NCBI GenBank assembly: GCA_030248215.1
Contig: JASANG010000031.1
Location: 1 to 64,000 of the forward strand
Length of the DNA: 64,000 nucleotides
From: Enoplolaimus lenunculus
Taxonomy: Eukaryota; Nematoda; Enoplea; Enoplida; Thoracostomopsidae
Reading direction: 5' to 3'
Positions 22,698-36,800 of this stretch are shown one piece after another. The position numbers and the translations under genes were made by a program. Numbering within the stretch: position 1 is the first letter of the stretch; every line of letters begins with the position of its first letter. The notes beneath the pieces were generated by a model, which was not told where the DNA came from, searched no databases, and saw nothing but the letters and a program-made list of their open reading frames with translations.

Positions 22698-23135
22698 GTA
22701 GTTGGAGAGGCGGGCTAAGTGGCGCAGTGGTAGAGTGCTCGCTTAAGGATCCGTAGGCTGTGAGTTCGATCCCCGCTCTAGCCCGCTTTTCCAGCTGCTT
22801 AGTTGAAAGGTCGGATGTCCCGGTTCCTACCTAGACTGACAAACGGGACTAACGGGTTTGTGCTTATCATTTCGCATTACACATTGTTAACTGCTAATAA
22901 AATGAATAGATAGTGTCTCATAAACGCATAGTAGAAATGTGTAAAATTGTGTTAAAACCGTTCTACGATCGACCAGAAACTAGACCATACCCGCCTTCGG
23001 ATCAGTCAAAATTCCCGTGTTTGACCAGTCCAGACCCCACAACAAGCGGGACTAACGGGCTTGGGTTTATCATTTCGTGTTGCGCTCTTAAGTTCTAGTA
23101 AAACAAAAAATAGTGTATCATAAACGCGTACGAGC
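22698..23135 (+). repeat. tRNA-derived SINE with duplicated body
   Basis: 22710-22786 is tRNA-like: outer 7-bp stem GCGGGCT/AGCCCGC, box A TGGCGCAGTGG, box B GTTCGATCC. The anticodon arm does not fold and the T stem is mismatched, so it is a SINE head rather than a working tRNA. The following body (gggactaacggg ... tcatttcgcatt ... gtgtctcataaacgc) is repeated once at about 23,048-23,130. Confidence 0.65.
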
Positions 23136-24724
23136 CATAGACGCGTGTAAAGTTTGCAGCTTTATCTTAAGTCAGATATTTATTTTGTTACCAGAAACCG
23201 GTACTAACTTTCATAACTGAAAGGTCGGCTTGACTTATGTCTTAGCAACCCAATAAAAACTATCAAAAATTCAGGATAGTGACTAAGAGAAGTAGCGTTA
23301 GCTAGGTAAATTCGTAGTATATTGCACGATTAACTACAGTAAAAAATCCCGTTTGAAAGCAAATTAATATTCTCATATCAAAGTATAATGCCAACATCAT
23401 TAACTCATTGCAATCGGTTTTGCTTTAGAGATTGGCAGCTTGTTATTTGTGCTTAGGGATGTACTTCTCATTTTCAAGCTCTATAATACTATTTTAATGA
23501 TTTTATTGGAGGCATTCAATGACCTGCAGTCATTGAAGTTACAGGCCACGTCTTTGTCATACATAATAGTGTTGCCTAGCAAAGTGACGTATAGGCTCGT
23601 TTTCGATCACCTTTTATATTCTATGAGTGACCTATGACTCAAAGATATGTTACTGCCGAATATGCTTTTTCTAAGATACATTGATGAAGAAACGAAGTTG
23701 AACTGTTTCATCACAAACTGTAGCAATGCATTGATATAATGTTTATATTTATTTGACATTCAATTGGGAAAAAGTTCGTTATGATAAAAGCGGTCAATGT
23801 TTTTAGGGAGTTTATAATTTTAGATTAATATGTTGCTAAAAGCCTATCAATGCGTTCAAAGCTTGTTCAGTATTGATTCGCAGTTCGGTTCTATTTTTGG
23901 CGTTTTTAAAGTTCGAATTTTATAGATTCAAAGTTCTGTATTCAAGAATTGTAATTATAATTTCCGTATAAAACAAGTTGCGTCGTATGTATTCATGCCA
24001 GTGTACATATTAAGCAATCAAACTTCTAGGGCAAATAGTGTTGAGTTCCATGCTCTTCGATGAAGTCTCCATCCCTGTCGAATCTTTGTTTCTAAAACGT
24101 TTATATGTCCGGAATATCTACGAAACGTGTCTTATATTTCAGACATATTTTTTTAATTGCAAAATCGGCACTACCTCGGTGCCTCGCAGCACTTGATTTC
24201 ACGTGTCAGTTCGCTCAAAACTGGTGCCACTATCAATATTTTCATGAGAGCAATTGTCACACTCTACGGATATGAAAAACACCTCATAATTGGCACTCGA
24301 TTCAAAGATTATCTGGCAGAAAGTTTATCGTTTTTGAAAATTTTTAGATGAGATTTGCGCTAAGGAAATATTGCTTCATCTGTTGACCTCCTGTGAAACG
24401 AAAATTCCGTAGCTAGGCTCAACAATTTATAAATATTATTTAGGCTGTGTTGCAGTTTTAGTATATTTGTATTCTTTCTGACAGCTGTGTATGTATATTA
24501 GTATGCAAGAGTAAGAGCAGTCGTTTAAGTACCACGCCGGCGACCATGTACATGTGTAGTAGGCTATAAATGGTTAGCTGGTTGTGTCGTGATGCTTGTT
24601 GCGGCATTGACATTTGTTTGTGCTTCAGTCGTTTGCGGTAAGTTGTAACTAGGTTACGACATTTGTTTGTGTTTGTGTTGTACAAACTAGAACGTCAGAT
24701 ATTTTAACTTAGTAGCTGGAAAAA

Positions 24725-24840
24725 TCGACCTACAGAGCGGGGATTGAAGCGGCAGCCTTAGGATTTCAAAGCAAGCTCTCTGCCACTGCGTCACGTATCC
24801 CTGCCACTGCGTCACGTATACCGTTTCTCCAACTGCTGTT
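24725..24840 (-). repeat. SINE tRNA-like head, minus strand
   Basis: On the minus strand, acgtgacgcagtggcagag (box A-like) and cttcaatccccgctctgta (box B-like) match the head of the SINE at 22698. The box A piece (ccctgccactgcgtcacgta on plus) is present twice in tandem. It ends just before the LRP start codon. Confidence 0.5.
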
Positions 24841-24853
24841 ATCTTCGACTTTC

Positions 24854-27800
24854 ATGACGACCGTATGCTGCCGACTAGCATACAACAAATGTATATGCAG
24901 TTTTTTATTTTTAGTTGCAAGTTTGCCAAGTGCGGCAGCACATGGCTATAATGGTAGCGCTGTTGACACTGATGCAACATTTGGCATGCAGTTTTTGGCG
25001 ATTGCTGAAAAAGATGTTTGCCTCGTTATAACCCACACAATGAATTCAGCTTCTATAAGTGGCCTGGCTTCCGAAGGTATTCGTCGAAATGTTTTGGCAA
25101 GTTACAACGACATCGTTCTTGCTGTTGACTATCTTTACGACGAGCATGTGGTGTTTTGGGCAGACCCAGCTGGAAATATTCGTGGGCTTTATTTACACAG
25201 TCATGAGGTGTGTTGCTGTGCGAACTTTTTTGTTTCATCTACGGTGGCAACCAAAGTTTGGATTGGGCAAAGATTAGCGGTTCGGAATCGGACTTTGGTT
25301 AAAGCGGAATCCAAAACAGAATCTAACAATGTTAATTGCTGATTACGAAAAATACATTTGCTGGAATAATAAACGTGATTAGTTTTGCAGGTCGCTAATA
25401 CTTGGAGAGTTATCAGTCTCAACGCTTAAAAGTTTTGCGGCTCTGTCATTGCGTTGCTGTACTAAACAAATTATCAATATAGGCATATCTACGCATTAGA
25501 GTTGGGCCTAGGCCAGGATTTAATTTGAGGCCGGGACCATTACCAACCGGGGTCAAGTTAGAACGCGTTAAAAAGCAGGGTGCGACTGGAGATAATTGGA
25601 AAAGCACTCATGTCGAAATAACAATTTTTACATACAGAGTTTCCAATAATTTGACACAAAACCGTGAAAATTCCGGTTACTGCCTCTTTGAATCCAGGAA
25701 CAGGAACAGGAACTGAATTTTTGCAGGAATTCCGGCCGGAACAGGAATTCCGCCTGAACCCTGACATATATGCAGTGTATATACAATGTATATATATATA
25801 CTGGCTTCTCCACAGCGTGGGGGGGCCCAGCACTTTTCGAAATTTTCATTCCCCCCCCCGGCGAAAATTTTGTCGCCCACCGGAAAGGCCCCCCGGCGAA
25901 TTTTCGGCCGCCCCCCAGTAAAATACCCCCCAGCAAATTTTTTTTTGCTGGGGGCCCCAGGACTTTTCTAAGCCAAAAATTTGCAGTGTTAAAACATAGA
26001 CCTGGACGTTTTTTGAGGCGAACATTCGGCAACATGTGAATTGTGAACTGAAAAAAGCACAATTATATAAAGACCGTTTCAGGGCATACCGCATTCGAAA
26101 GTACCTTGCAGCAACAAGTTCAACCCGCCTGAGCCTTTATATAAACTGAAGCTGTGACTAATATATAAAATATATATATTAATCACAGTTTCAATTATAG
26201 ATTATCTATATTTTATATAATTGTGTTTCTTTCAACTTCTGGTTAAGTTGTCAGTATATACGTAATATTAGTTAAAATTATTGTCATTAGCGTTTGCGAG
26301 AAATTTTTGTCATGTTGAGCGATGAGTAATCTTACGTTGAGTTGGAAACACGGTCTAGAATGAAAAAAATGGTCCAAAAAGTCGGTTTGCAAAATTTTAA
26401 GCCTGCCCCCCCAGGACCCCCGATCATCTGGGGGCCCCCAGGAAAACTGCCCCCCAGCAAAATCAGCTGCCCCCCAGGAAACTCCTGGGGGCCCCCAGGA
26501 AACGCCCCCCGGCGGAAATTTTCAAGCTGTGGAGAAGCCAGATATACATATATATGCAGTGTATTACATCAACTACGTATCTTGCATTACATGTAATTCG
26601 AATTCGCAAAGCCTTTATGGTTTCTAATTGGTGGTCTAAAAGTGGATAAAGTGGATCGCCCTTTGTCCTCCGGCCAGAATGTCAGGAACCGCCGAACAGT
26701 TTTGTTATAACTTTATTATTTGTAAGCTTATTGACCTGAGATGGTAACCTCGCATTGGGTTTTGAAAATGCTAAACCATGTGTTTGTTATAGGTTAATTT
26801 GCATTATTGTTTAAATCTGAATTAGCAGCAGTGTGAACAGTTAATGACAGTAAATTGTGGGTGACTATTAACGTATATGTAAGTTGTATGGTTCAGTAAT
26901 CATTTGTATGTAGTGATTTTACTGCTACCGTGAAATGTTTGTAAATATTGTGAATCGCAAATTTAACTACATAAATAACATGTTTTTATTGTTTTTTATC
27001 AGAGGTTTTTGGTGATGCCCGATGCTGAAGTAGTTCAAGAAGGTCTAGCAGTTGACTGGCTTAACTTGAAACTGTATTGGCTCGGTCGTAACATTATGCA
27101 AGTTGCCGATTTGTCGCGATATGGCAATACGAGCAAATATCGCGATAGGTACGATAATGGTCGTAGCCGATTTACACGAACAACTTTATTTTGGAAAGAT
27201 ATTGAAGATGCAAAGTCGTTAATAATTGATCCAATCAGAGGGTAAGCAGAGCGTGACTGGAATTCCGGTTGCGGCTGGAACCCATTGCGGCATTAAAAAT
27301 CCAGCATTTGTTATCCACATTCTCCGGTATGCTCGGTGTTGATAATATTAATATATTGAGTTTCAAGAGTTAAAGTCGAACTTCGTCTTATTTTTGAATT
27401 TATTAGTAGGAGCAGGATGATAGCGAAATCTAAGAAGTTTACAAAATTTCATTGAAGTGTCGGTTTAATATTTTTAAAGTTAAGTTATATCTATAATCTT
27501 GCATGTTAACATCGTTGATGACGAATGCTGCAAAGAGGTCGTAAGATAATACGTAGTCGAGTAAATTTGTGTTAAAAATTAATTGTATGTTAACAGTTAT
27601 TTAACGCAATCAGGATTTGGTTTTGGTTGAACACCAGGTATTTTTTACCTTACGATATCATTTCCGGTATTTTTAATTCCGGTTGCAGCCTGAGGGTAAG
27701 CTATACCAAATCGAAAGCATTGTTTTGTATATATAGTTGTCATATTTTGAATATTCGTCGTTTACCGATTAATACGCGTCACTAAAGAATTGGGAACTAA

Positions 27801-30800
27801 ACGCAGTTACAGTTAAAATCTTAAGGCTGTTGTAGTCGATCCTTCAAATTTTGAAAAAAGGTAGGCAGGCGCGTATGTAAACTTATCTGTTGCTGATATC
27901 GGTATCATTGTAAGTCGTATGGCGCTAACCTTTTTGAGAACCTTAATGTTATATTGCTTCGTCCGTCGCCGCGCGATAACGTATGCGGGTCGTGGTCATG
28001 TTTAGGATGCACAGTTTTTTATGTTTGTTAAGATATCTTTATTGGATCAACGGCATCACAGAGATTGATTCACCGATCATTGAACGTGGCACAGCTGATG
28101 GCACTGAACGAAACCGAATAGTGAACTCTGGTCTTTTTCATCCTCAAAGCATATCATTAGACATTGCGCCGAACGTGCTGTATTGGATGGAAATAGGATT
28201 GAACGGCGATAATCGCGGGATTAAATCGTTGGCACTCGATGACCCTAATGGTCGACCAACAACCGTTGTGCAAAATATTGGGATTTCGCACACCTTGGCA
28301 GTGTATGGGGTAAGGATACGTATTATGTGTTAGTTAGAGCTTAGAATTGAGTTTAGTTTGGCTCAAAGTCGACTTCATAATAGCTGCATAATTTTGGTGA
28401 TTTGTTTTGGCTCAAATGGTGCAGGTAATATCTTAGCAGTGTCGACTGTAACGGTTTAAAAATGGGCAGCAATTGCTTTGAGTTTTGCAGTAAGTCAATA
28501 GGTACATACTTAATTCTTCAATATTTTAGAATTATTTGTATTGGAGCGAAATTGAAGTGGCAATTACAAGCTGTACAAAGTTTAACTGTGAAACACAAAA
28601 TATGCATCGTACAATTTGGGATGTTCGTGCGAAGCTTGAAAGTATCAAAGTGTTTGCAAAACAACGAAAGCTTACTGATACAGGTCAGGTATAATGAGAG
28701 TTGAGTTTTACGGTGGGTATTTGGCATTTTGTTAGCTGAATAGCGAGGGGGGGAGCATAATTGTGCACACGAATTTGCACATATATATTAGGATAAAACC
28801 AGGGTGCAACCGGAATTCCGGTTCCGGTTCCGGCATTTTTTCACCTTCCGGTTCCGGTTCCGGTAAATTTTTACCGGATTTAAAAATTCCGGTATTATAA
28901 TTTGGCCGTTTTCTTAACTTTGCTAATTTTTAAGAATCTCTTTTGAAAGCCACTTGTACTCCGAATATAAGCCATTGATGGTGGATTTCACTTCAGTCGA
29001 TGATGAAAATCTAAAATACAACAAATAAAATAAATACCTATGTTCGACTAAGGTTATGTCACAAATAATAGAGCAAAAAATAAGATTAAAATGAAATTTT
29101 TGGTGAAATGCATTTTTCATTTTCCGGTTCCGGTTCCGGTAAAGTTTTCAAATTCCGGTTCCGGTTCCGGTAAATTGTAATTCCGGTTGCACCCTGGATA
29201 AAACGTAAAAGTATCAAATTGTTCCCAGCACCTGTTTAGTATGTATTCTTCGATGTCTATGTATAACTGCACTTCATTAATATGATTTTTTCAAGATACA
29301 AAAAATCGTGTATGCATACATTAAGGCAGTCGGATATCAGACAATGCCGTAGCGTTCCGGAATGTAAGATAACCGGCTTGACCACGAAACCGGATGTCAA
29401 GTGCACATTTAAAAAAGTTATCCTTCATCACGCTAATTTAATGACGCTTCGTTTGGTTTGTTGTTATTTTATTTTCGTTTCTTTTCACAAGCGTGTTTGT
29501 CGCTTGTTTGTCGTTTGTTTTGTTGTTAAATTATTTTCTTTTATTTCCACAAAGGTGTTTCTATTAAATGCGTTTCCTGGCATGTTTTCTAAAATATCAA
29601 ACATGGGCAAAAATTTGGGATTGTTCGTAATGTTTCCGTATTCAAGCAGATTTTCGCTTAAATTGGCTATTTTATAGTTTAAAGGTGTTGCAAATCCATT
29701 GTTTGCCTAGTTTAGAGATCGCCCAAATTATTATTTATATTGCAGCTGTTATATGTATAATTTCAAACCAAGGCGATTTTTCGAATGGGGAAACTGAATA
29801 CATTCAGTGGGATTTGCCGTGTTGGATGAGTTGACAGTACGGCCCCTTTAACTTTGAAATGCCAGAGCAGCCCAGGTTTTTGGCGCACTTGGACATTTGA
29901 GATGATGGTAGGTCGAGTAGGAGAGAATAACACATAACCCCGCCAAGGCATTCTGGCTATAATTGCAAATCTGCTGGGATTATTCGAGTGGGGGAAAGGT
30001 GAGGATTTGGTCAAGTGGGGGGAGACCGGATGCGTACACAATGCCAAATCTTCTGGTTTACATATTAACTAGGGATGTGCCGATTAATCGGCATTGGAAT
30101 CGATTATGATCGCACTTTTCGTGAGCATAGGCACCGCAAACAAGTTGTCGTTTTCACATAGCAACGAGTTGGAATGCTATTGGTTTCGCAAATCGGTGTA
30201 TACCAATGCGTCGGACCAGGGAAACTCCAATCTCTCTTGCCGTTGTGCTTGAAAAAATAATTGAAATGAACCCTTAGCGCTTTGGTTATGTATACAGTTA
30301 GGTTACAATGCAAACGTCTGATTGCACTTTTGTGCATGATGAACATAGAATATATATGAAAATTTCCTTTCAAGCTAGCTTCTGTGGTGCAGATTATACG
30401 AGTTTAAAAGTTTATCCTTTCAGTTGGCGAGACAAGGCCAAATCCATGTGGTACGAACAACGGTGGATGTAGTCATTTATGTTTAGTTTCGCCTAATGCG
30501 CCGTATTATCGTTGCGTTTGCCCAACTGGAATATCTCTCAACACTGATACTCATAATTGCAGTCAACGTATGTAAAAATACAACATTTTTATACCTGTTT
30601 GAATGCTTGAGCTTTTGTACTTTCAATTATTAAGTTGTGTTCTGATAATAATTTGTGCTAACTTTCTTGCTGTCTGGGCATGTATTCTCATCATGTGTTT
30701 AGCACCTATCCAGGGTGTCGCCAAAATTCCGGTTCCGGCATTTTTTCACCTCCGGTTTCGGTTAATTACTGCAATTAAAAATTTCGGTAGTATTAAATTT

Positions 30801-33800
30801 TTGTCGTTTTTTGAATTTACTAATCTTTAAGAAGCCTTTTTAAGTCCATTTGTTCAATTAGAAGATTTAATTACTATATAAACCTTGACAATCGCCGAAA
30901 GTAAACAATTGTGGGTAGATTTCGCTTTAGTGGCTAGTCAGTAACTAGCAGTGTGCAACCGGTTACCAAAAATGCCGGAAAAGGATAATCTAATATCCGG
31001 ATTGAGCCGGAGCCGGATAGTAATTCAAATCTAATACTAGATGGCATTCAAATATCAAAACGTAGCTGGTAATTCTGCCTTCCGTGGCCTAAAGTAAGTA
31101 ATGCCTGGTAGATTAATAAAATTTCGCTGTGAATATATGAATTTTTATAGTCATGTAATATTTATGCACTAATTTTTTGTTCCGGTTGCACCCTACAGCT
31201 ATCATCAGCTGGTGTAGGTTCTGTAGCTTTCGAACCAATAAATACAGAGGTTCATAATTCATCACACTTTCGGATTTCGTATCTACTGCTTCTATTGCGC
31301 TGTTTTTCTATCGCTAACCGGTGATAGGTGCTATACGTATTTGAGAATATAGGTTTAAGTAAGAGAAGAATTTGAGATCTTTATCTAGCTGAGCAATTGT
31401 ATTTCAGCTATGTAATATACCTAAGTAACTACAGCATTAACTTGTTTATTTTTGATTCGTGAACTGGACATCACTCAAAAGAGTAACGGTGTTTTGAAAA
31501 AATCGTAGCTTTAGGAATCTTGCATTAGCACATAGTCCAATTTATTGATAATACTGTTTGGTGTATTTAAATGTTACGCTATGAAGTTATTCAAAACTGT
31601 GTATTACTTCACCAAATTAATTTTTTATGTTTAGACGCAAGCAAACTTATAGTGTTTGCGAAACGCAGTGAGCTACGAGTAATTTCGCTTGATACACCCG
31701 ATCGTACCGATCTGCGTTTACCGCTGCCGCATGGCGCAATGATAGAAAATGCCGTTGCAGTTGCTTATGACCCAGTGAAAGAACATGTGTATTGGAGTGA
31801 CAACGGCCTCAAAATGATTCGAAGGGTCAAACTGGATGGATCAGGTACGTGTTTATGTTTATTTTGATATTAAAGGGATAACTCAGGTATGTTTTAGTAT
31901 GCAACATATTTTTAGTGGTTACTGCAGAATGCGACCGGAAATCTGGTTCCGATTTGTTATCCAGCAAAAATTGATATTCGTATCCGATTCCAGTGTTTTT
32001 TATAAGAATACCGGATACCGAATGTTTACGGTTGTTGCACCGGCGCGAGAGTTAAATACATTTTGCATTAAACAATTTAGCTTTATCAGCGCAATTATGA
32101 ACTTTATGATAGACAAAACCTTGAGCACGCTAAAAATACAGCTGACAAATAAATTATTTTGACATTGAAAAATTCAATATCCGTATCCTGTTCCGGTATA
32201 CGGTAAATTAATCTCCGGTCGCACCCTGGTTTCAAGCTTTATTTGGTATCTGGAGGTGTTGGGCATCAGGTGACTGAAAGTAATAAGAAGTTTGTTTTCA
32301 TGCATTTGTTTCAACCGTTATGTTTAATTTCAATTTTAATGTCATAGTTATGTTTTAAAGATTGTATAAGTTAGGAACTTATATTGAGATTTCAAATTGT
32401 GATTTTCATATTTTTGAATCGAGAAATGAGCATGATAAGATTGTTTTCATGCTAGTCAATTAGGAATAGTATATAAAAATTGAGCCCGGTTAGGCCCCAA
32501 AAATAACGTGATGACCCCGTAGCGGAGTGTTAGGGGCCAGGGCCTGGCTTCGGGACATCTGTAATACAAACTAGCAAGTCTTAATAATTAAACCAATTGA
32601 ATTTTTTTCAGTTTTCGAATATTGCTAATTTGTTGAACATATTTTGCTCTACGAGTGTGACCAATAACGGTGGCGCTATATTTTTTATGAATATTGTGCT
32701 GTCGTCCGGTGCCGTCCGTCGCTATACATTACCTTCTGTCGTTGTACGTCGCCACGCGTATGATTTTGCGCGATAACAATCGGCGATGCACTACGCTGCA
32801 CGACAAGTATAGCGCCATTCTGCAGTTTGATGCGTTTTTGTAGATTTGTTAAACGTCGTAACATTTGAAATCGAAAGTTGTTTTGGTATCGCTATTGACC
32901 CGGTGGCACGTAATTTGTACTGGACTGATGGCGCCATGAAGCGGATTGAAGTTGCAAGGTTGCCTTCTGATTCTCACCATGAATCTTTGGCAGTTACCGC
33001 ACGTCGGGTTTTAGTCGCGACTCGTCTATTGAGACCTCGTTCTATAGCTGTTGATCCGATTGGTGGAAAAATGTACTGGTCTGATTGGAAACAAGCGGTT
33101 ATTGAACAGTCTCGGTTAGACGGCAGTGATCGTGTTATTTTTATTGATCTGCAGTTTGGGCATAAGGTAAGTACTGAAGTGATAAGACGTTCGTGGCATA
33201 CATGCTCTGTGTCAGTATTTTAGTTCGCCCTACAAGTGATGTTTAGCTAGTACTACTGCTACGACAGTTGTTTTGCCTGTTGGAGGTGCCCCACCAAGTG
33301 GGTTAAATCCAATGGGATTTTGCGCTTGGTTAGCGTTATTGTTTTGTTGCCCTTCCTACAATTTCTCACATTTTTGACAAATAACAAACAACGGTTGTTT
33401 TTTGTTCTCTACGGACTAAGCAATCAAATTAATCACACTCTCACAGTCTCGATTTCACTATTGAACTTTTTTATTTCGGTATAACAAGATTTCTATTGCA
33501 GTTTGTTTAGCATTATTGAAGTTATTTTATTATTTGTTCTGCTGTGGCGAAATGACTGTTGAAATGAGCTAAACTTATACTTTGTTTTTTTATTAATTTA
33601 AGAAACCAGCTTGGCCTGATGGTCTTGGCTTGGACTATGAAAATAATCGCATTTATTGGGGAGGCGGTCGACGATCACAGATTGAATACGCTTCTGCTGC
33701 AGATGGAACGGACCGTCAAACCTTGTTCAGCAATTCTAACACATTACAGCACATATTTAGCATTGCCTTGTTGGGTATGTTTATATCTTTTGTCACCGCC

Positions 33801-36800
33801 CCGGGTGGTGACTCAGGTTTTTTTCTTCAAAGGAATATGTTAGAAATAAGAACAATTTATATCAAGATTCTGAGATTTCTTAACAATTAGTACCATTTTC
33901 AGAACAGACTAATTGTGGCAGCAAATTTGTGGCTTTTGCTCTTCGTTGTCAGCATGCCATTTAAAAACGTTTACGCAATGATGTTGAAATCTTTCTTCAA
34001 CTGAAACTTGTTTGGCAAGTTGAACAGAAAACTGGTGTAGCAGCACTGTGCAGATAGATATTTTAGAATTCCAACATTTTAAAATATATCCCCTGATCCG
34101 GACCCGGAATGTTTAAGAATGCAAACCCGGACCAGGATTTATTTTTCGAGCAAACCCGGGCCCGTATTTTTTATATCTGAAAAACTGAACATAATCATAT
34201 TTTTAGAGGTAGGAAAGAATTTCTGGCTCCATCTGTATTAATGGGCCGTAAGCAAAGCGAAGCGACTAATGACATTCACAAAAATTTACTTCAAGTAAAT
34301 CATTAAGTAAAATGTCGAATTAACTTAAAATGAGTCATGTCATGTCTCTGCATCCAGACCATTCGAACCATTCCTGATTAAACATTTGTAATTGTAACCC
34401 AAGTATATCTACGTAGGTTATTTATTACTCAAAGATGAAGCCTGTGACACAGTTAGCGTTGGTTGTGCAACTATCCGATAAATTATTTAATCTATTTAAA
34501 TAGGTACGATATAGTTACTATTCAGAATGCAGCCGCGGGATGTTAAAATCACTAAGCTAATTTTATTACGGATAGTTTGGTCCGAGTATTTTTGTAGTCC
34601 CCGGATCCGGAATGATTTGTTGTGAAAACTCGGGCCCGGCATTTATTGATACGAAAACCCGTACCTGGACACGGAATTTTTTGAAACAAAACTCGGACCC
34701 AGACCCGGAATTTTTGGGCGAAAATAACCGGAATGCTCTGACCCGGATACAACTCTAATATATTTGCAGACGTGTGCTGCGATGCGGTTACTCTGCTTTG
34801 GTAACTTTAGCCCAACTGCACCTTGGCTACCCACTGCGTTGAGAGTACGACTGTAGTTTTTGCTTGGAGCATTACATACAGCTTTGCTCACCGTAGGCAA
34901 AACCATCGGTCAGTTTTGCGGTCTAGGTAGGACAAGTTTAACTACGTAGCTTTGCAAATAAGTTTCGTCAATAATTGCTTAAGGTACTAAATATGAGTTT
35001 AAGGCAGCGTCTCTTTTAGCAACAATAATTGAAAAGACTAATCTGAATCTCAGATATGTCATATACCTAACACCATTGTAAATTTTTTTGCTATACTGGA
35101 ATTTGTAATGACTCATTGTTTTGCAATTTAATAGGTTGACCCTACACATTATAGTTTTCGTAGTTTCCACATGTATGCGCATTAAAATATTCCCTTACAG
35201 AACAAAAACTTTGATGTTAAACTGTAGAAGGGTCTTGCCAGAAATTGATGCAATGATACGATGCAGAACTGAACACTGTATCTTTTAAAATTTGGTTTTC
35301 AATTCTGTAAAGCTATTCGGTGTTTCACTGATTTTAACCCAAACGGAGTGCACATTCGCAAGCTTTTGTGGTTTTTTGGACTGACGGGTTATATAACCTT
35401 TGAACCCAGCAGCGGTGTTTATTGATTGTAATTTACTCTGCTATATGACAAAAATTACGTAGGTCGTTTTTTGAGGACCTATCGATAACTGGTAATAGAT
35501 GATATACACATTTAAGGATATGCATACTTGTTATAGACGAGTGGATTTACTGGTCTGACCGGTATTCGTTGAAGATTATGCGTGCAAATAGATATGATGG
35601 AGGTAACAGAGAAGTAATTGCGTCTGACGTTGCCAAGTTAATGGGTATCGTTGTGTTCGATCGCGACAAAAAGTTTGGTAAGTGTTTTAACAATTTTTGA
35701 ACCGAATCATTTATCCATGTTTAAGCGCTTATTCGGTTTTTTTTCTATCTGATAGAACTGATGTTATCTGTAGCTTACCGACCAACTGAAAGCGATTAGT
35801 GACAGTATGATGATGTGAGTACTGAATATCGTGGCGCAACCAAATAATATTTTGCTAAGAAGACAGGCCCCTATAGTTTATTTGGGCCGTAACGCTTAAC
35901 ATGTTTTCAGATAACCAGAATGAATGCTCGATGAACAACGGTGGATGCTCACACTTGTGTATTTATCTTGGCATTGGACTTGATCGAAAGTGTATGTGTC
36001 CGGTTGGAATGCAATTGAAACCTGACGGTCGCGAGTGCGTAGCCTTGTCGAAATATCTGCTCTTTACCCAAACAAATGTGGTACGTAATATAATATCCTT
36101 AAAAATCTTCGATGGGTATATTGATGTATTTGGAAATAGATTTTAGTTAGCCTGCGAATATCGAATACGTGCCTGGAGGCACACACAATCACACTGCGCG
36201 GGTTTAGCTAGGAGGTGTATCAGTGGACAACCCCCCGTTAAAGCATTTTTGTACAGGGGAATGTGGACAAGGTTTTAGTTTGTAACTCAAGTAACCTCAC
36301 TTCGAAATTTTTATAGAACGTAACCCGTTCTCCAAAATCCTGGTTACGCCCATGAAAACCATGGATGCTTGTTTAAAGCATGTCTGGTTAAAATAATGAC
36401 ATTTTAGGATGATATTTGTCGAATTGTGCCACAACGCCGTAATATATCAGCCACTGCAAGCGTTCGTGATAATGTATCATTAGCGTCAGATGGTATGTCG
36501 AAAGCGGATGTCCTTTTGATTAACGGCATCCAGCAGCCAAGTTTAATCGGTGCCGACGTGTCTAATGAAAAAATTTACTGGACAGAATGGGAAAGTGGAC
36601 TTGGTGACGCAAAGACAAAAGTTTGTATATTTTTAAGGGTTTCTCTTATCGACATTCAAACTGGGTTTCTAATGGGTTATTTTTTATTTTAGTTTGGTTT
36701 TTTGAAAGAAGTTGGTGAATCCCCCATTTCACCAATAAAACCATACCTTGGACATTCTGTTAGCGTACAAAACATACCTGTGTTTATAATAATTAGCCGT

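Larger units (their letters stand above)
21487..24853. other. divergent gap between UBE2L3 and the LRP gene
   Basis: Upstream of UBE2L3 (minus) and of the LRP gene (plus), so both promoters should be here, but no TATA or initiator stands out. Contains a SINE at 22698-23135 and a SINE head at 24725-24840. A 99-codon minus frame at 21646-21945 lies in the UBE2L3 upstream region and looks like chance. A stretch at 22080-22290 repeats the phrase 'tctaacggggtta' two to three times. Confidence 0.5.
24854..30567 (+). other. LRP segment: signal peptide, propeller 1, EGF 1
   Basis: The first 31 codons give a basic start and a hydrophobic core ([17 protein letters not shown]), a plausible signal peptide. 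A TTTTTAG acceptor at about 24,915 leaves open a different first exon. Propeller blades carry degenerate YWTD motifs: VVFWAD, LYWLG, YLYWING, VLYWME, YLYWSE. Exon 30424-30567 encodes EGF 1 ([14 protein letters not shown] ... RCVCPTGI), which matches the LRP6 [14 protein letters not shown] pattern. Confidence 0.8.
31635..36080 (+). other. LRP segment: propeller 2 and EGF 2
   Basis: Five exons. Seen: [16 protein letters not shown] (LRP6 has LRRISLDTPDFTDI at this point), [50 protein letters not shown] and WIYWSDR. The last exon (35911-36080) is EGF 2, with [14 protein letters not shown] then CMCPVGMQL. This is the best conserved part of the ectodomain, with two blades matching the YWTD/YWSD consensus well. 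Confidence 0.85.

Noticed and set aside
22710-22786. A working tRNA gene
   Set aside because: The outer stem and both promoter boxes fit, but the anticodon arm does not fold and the T stem is mismatched; a repeated non-tRNA body follows, so it is a SINE head.
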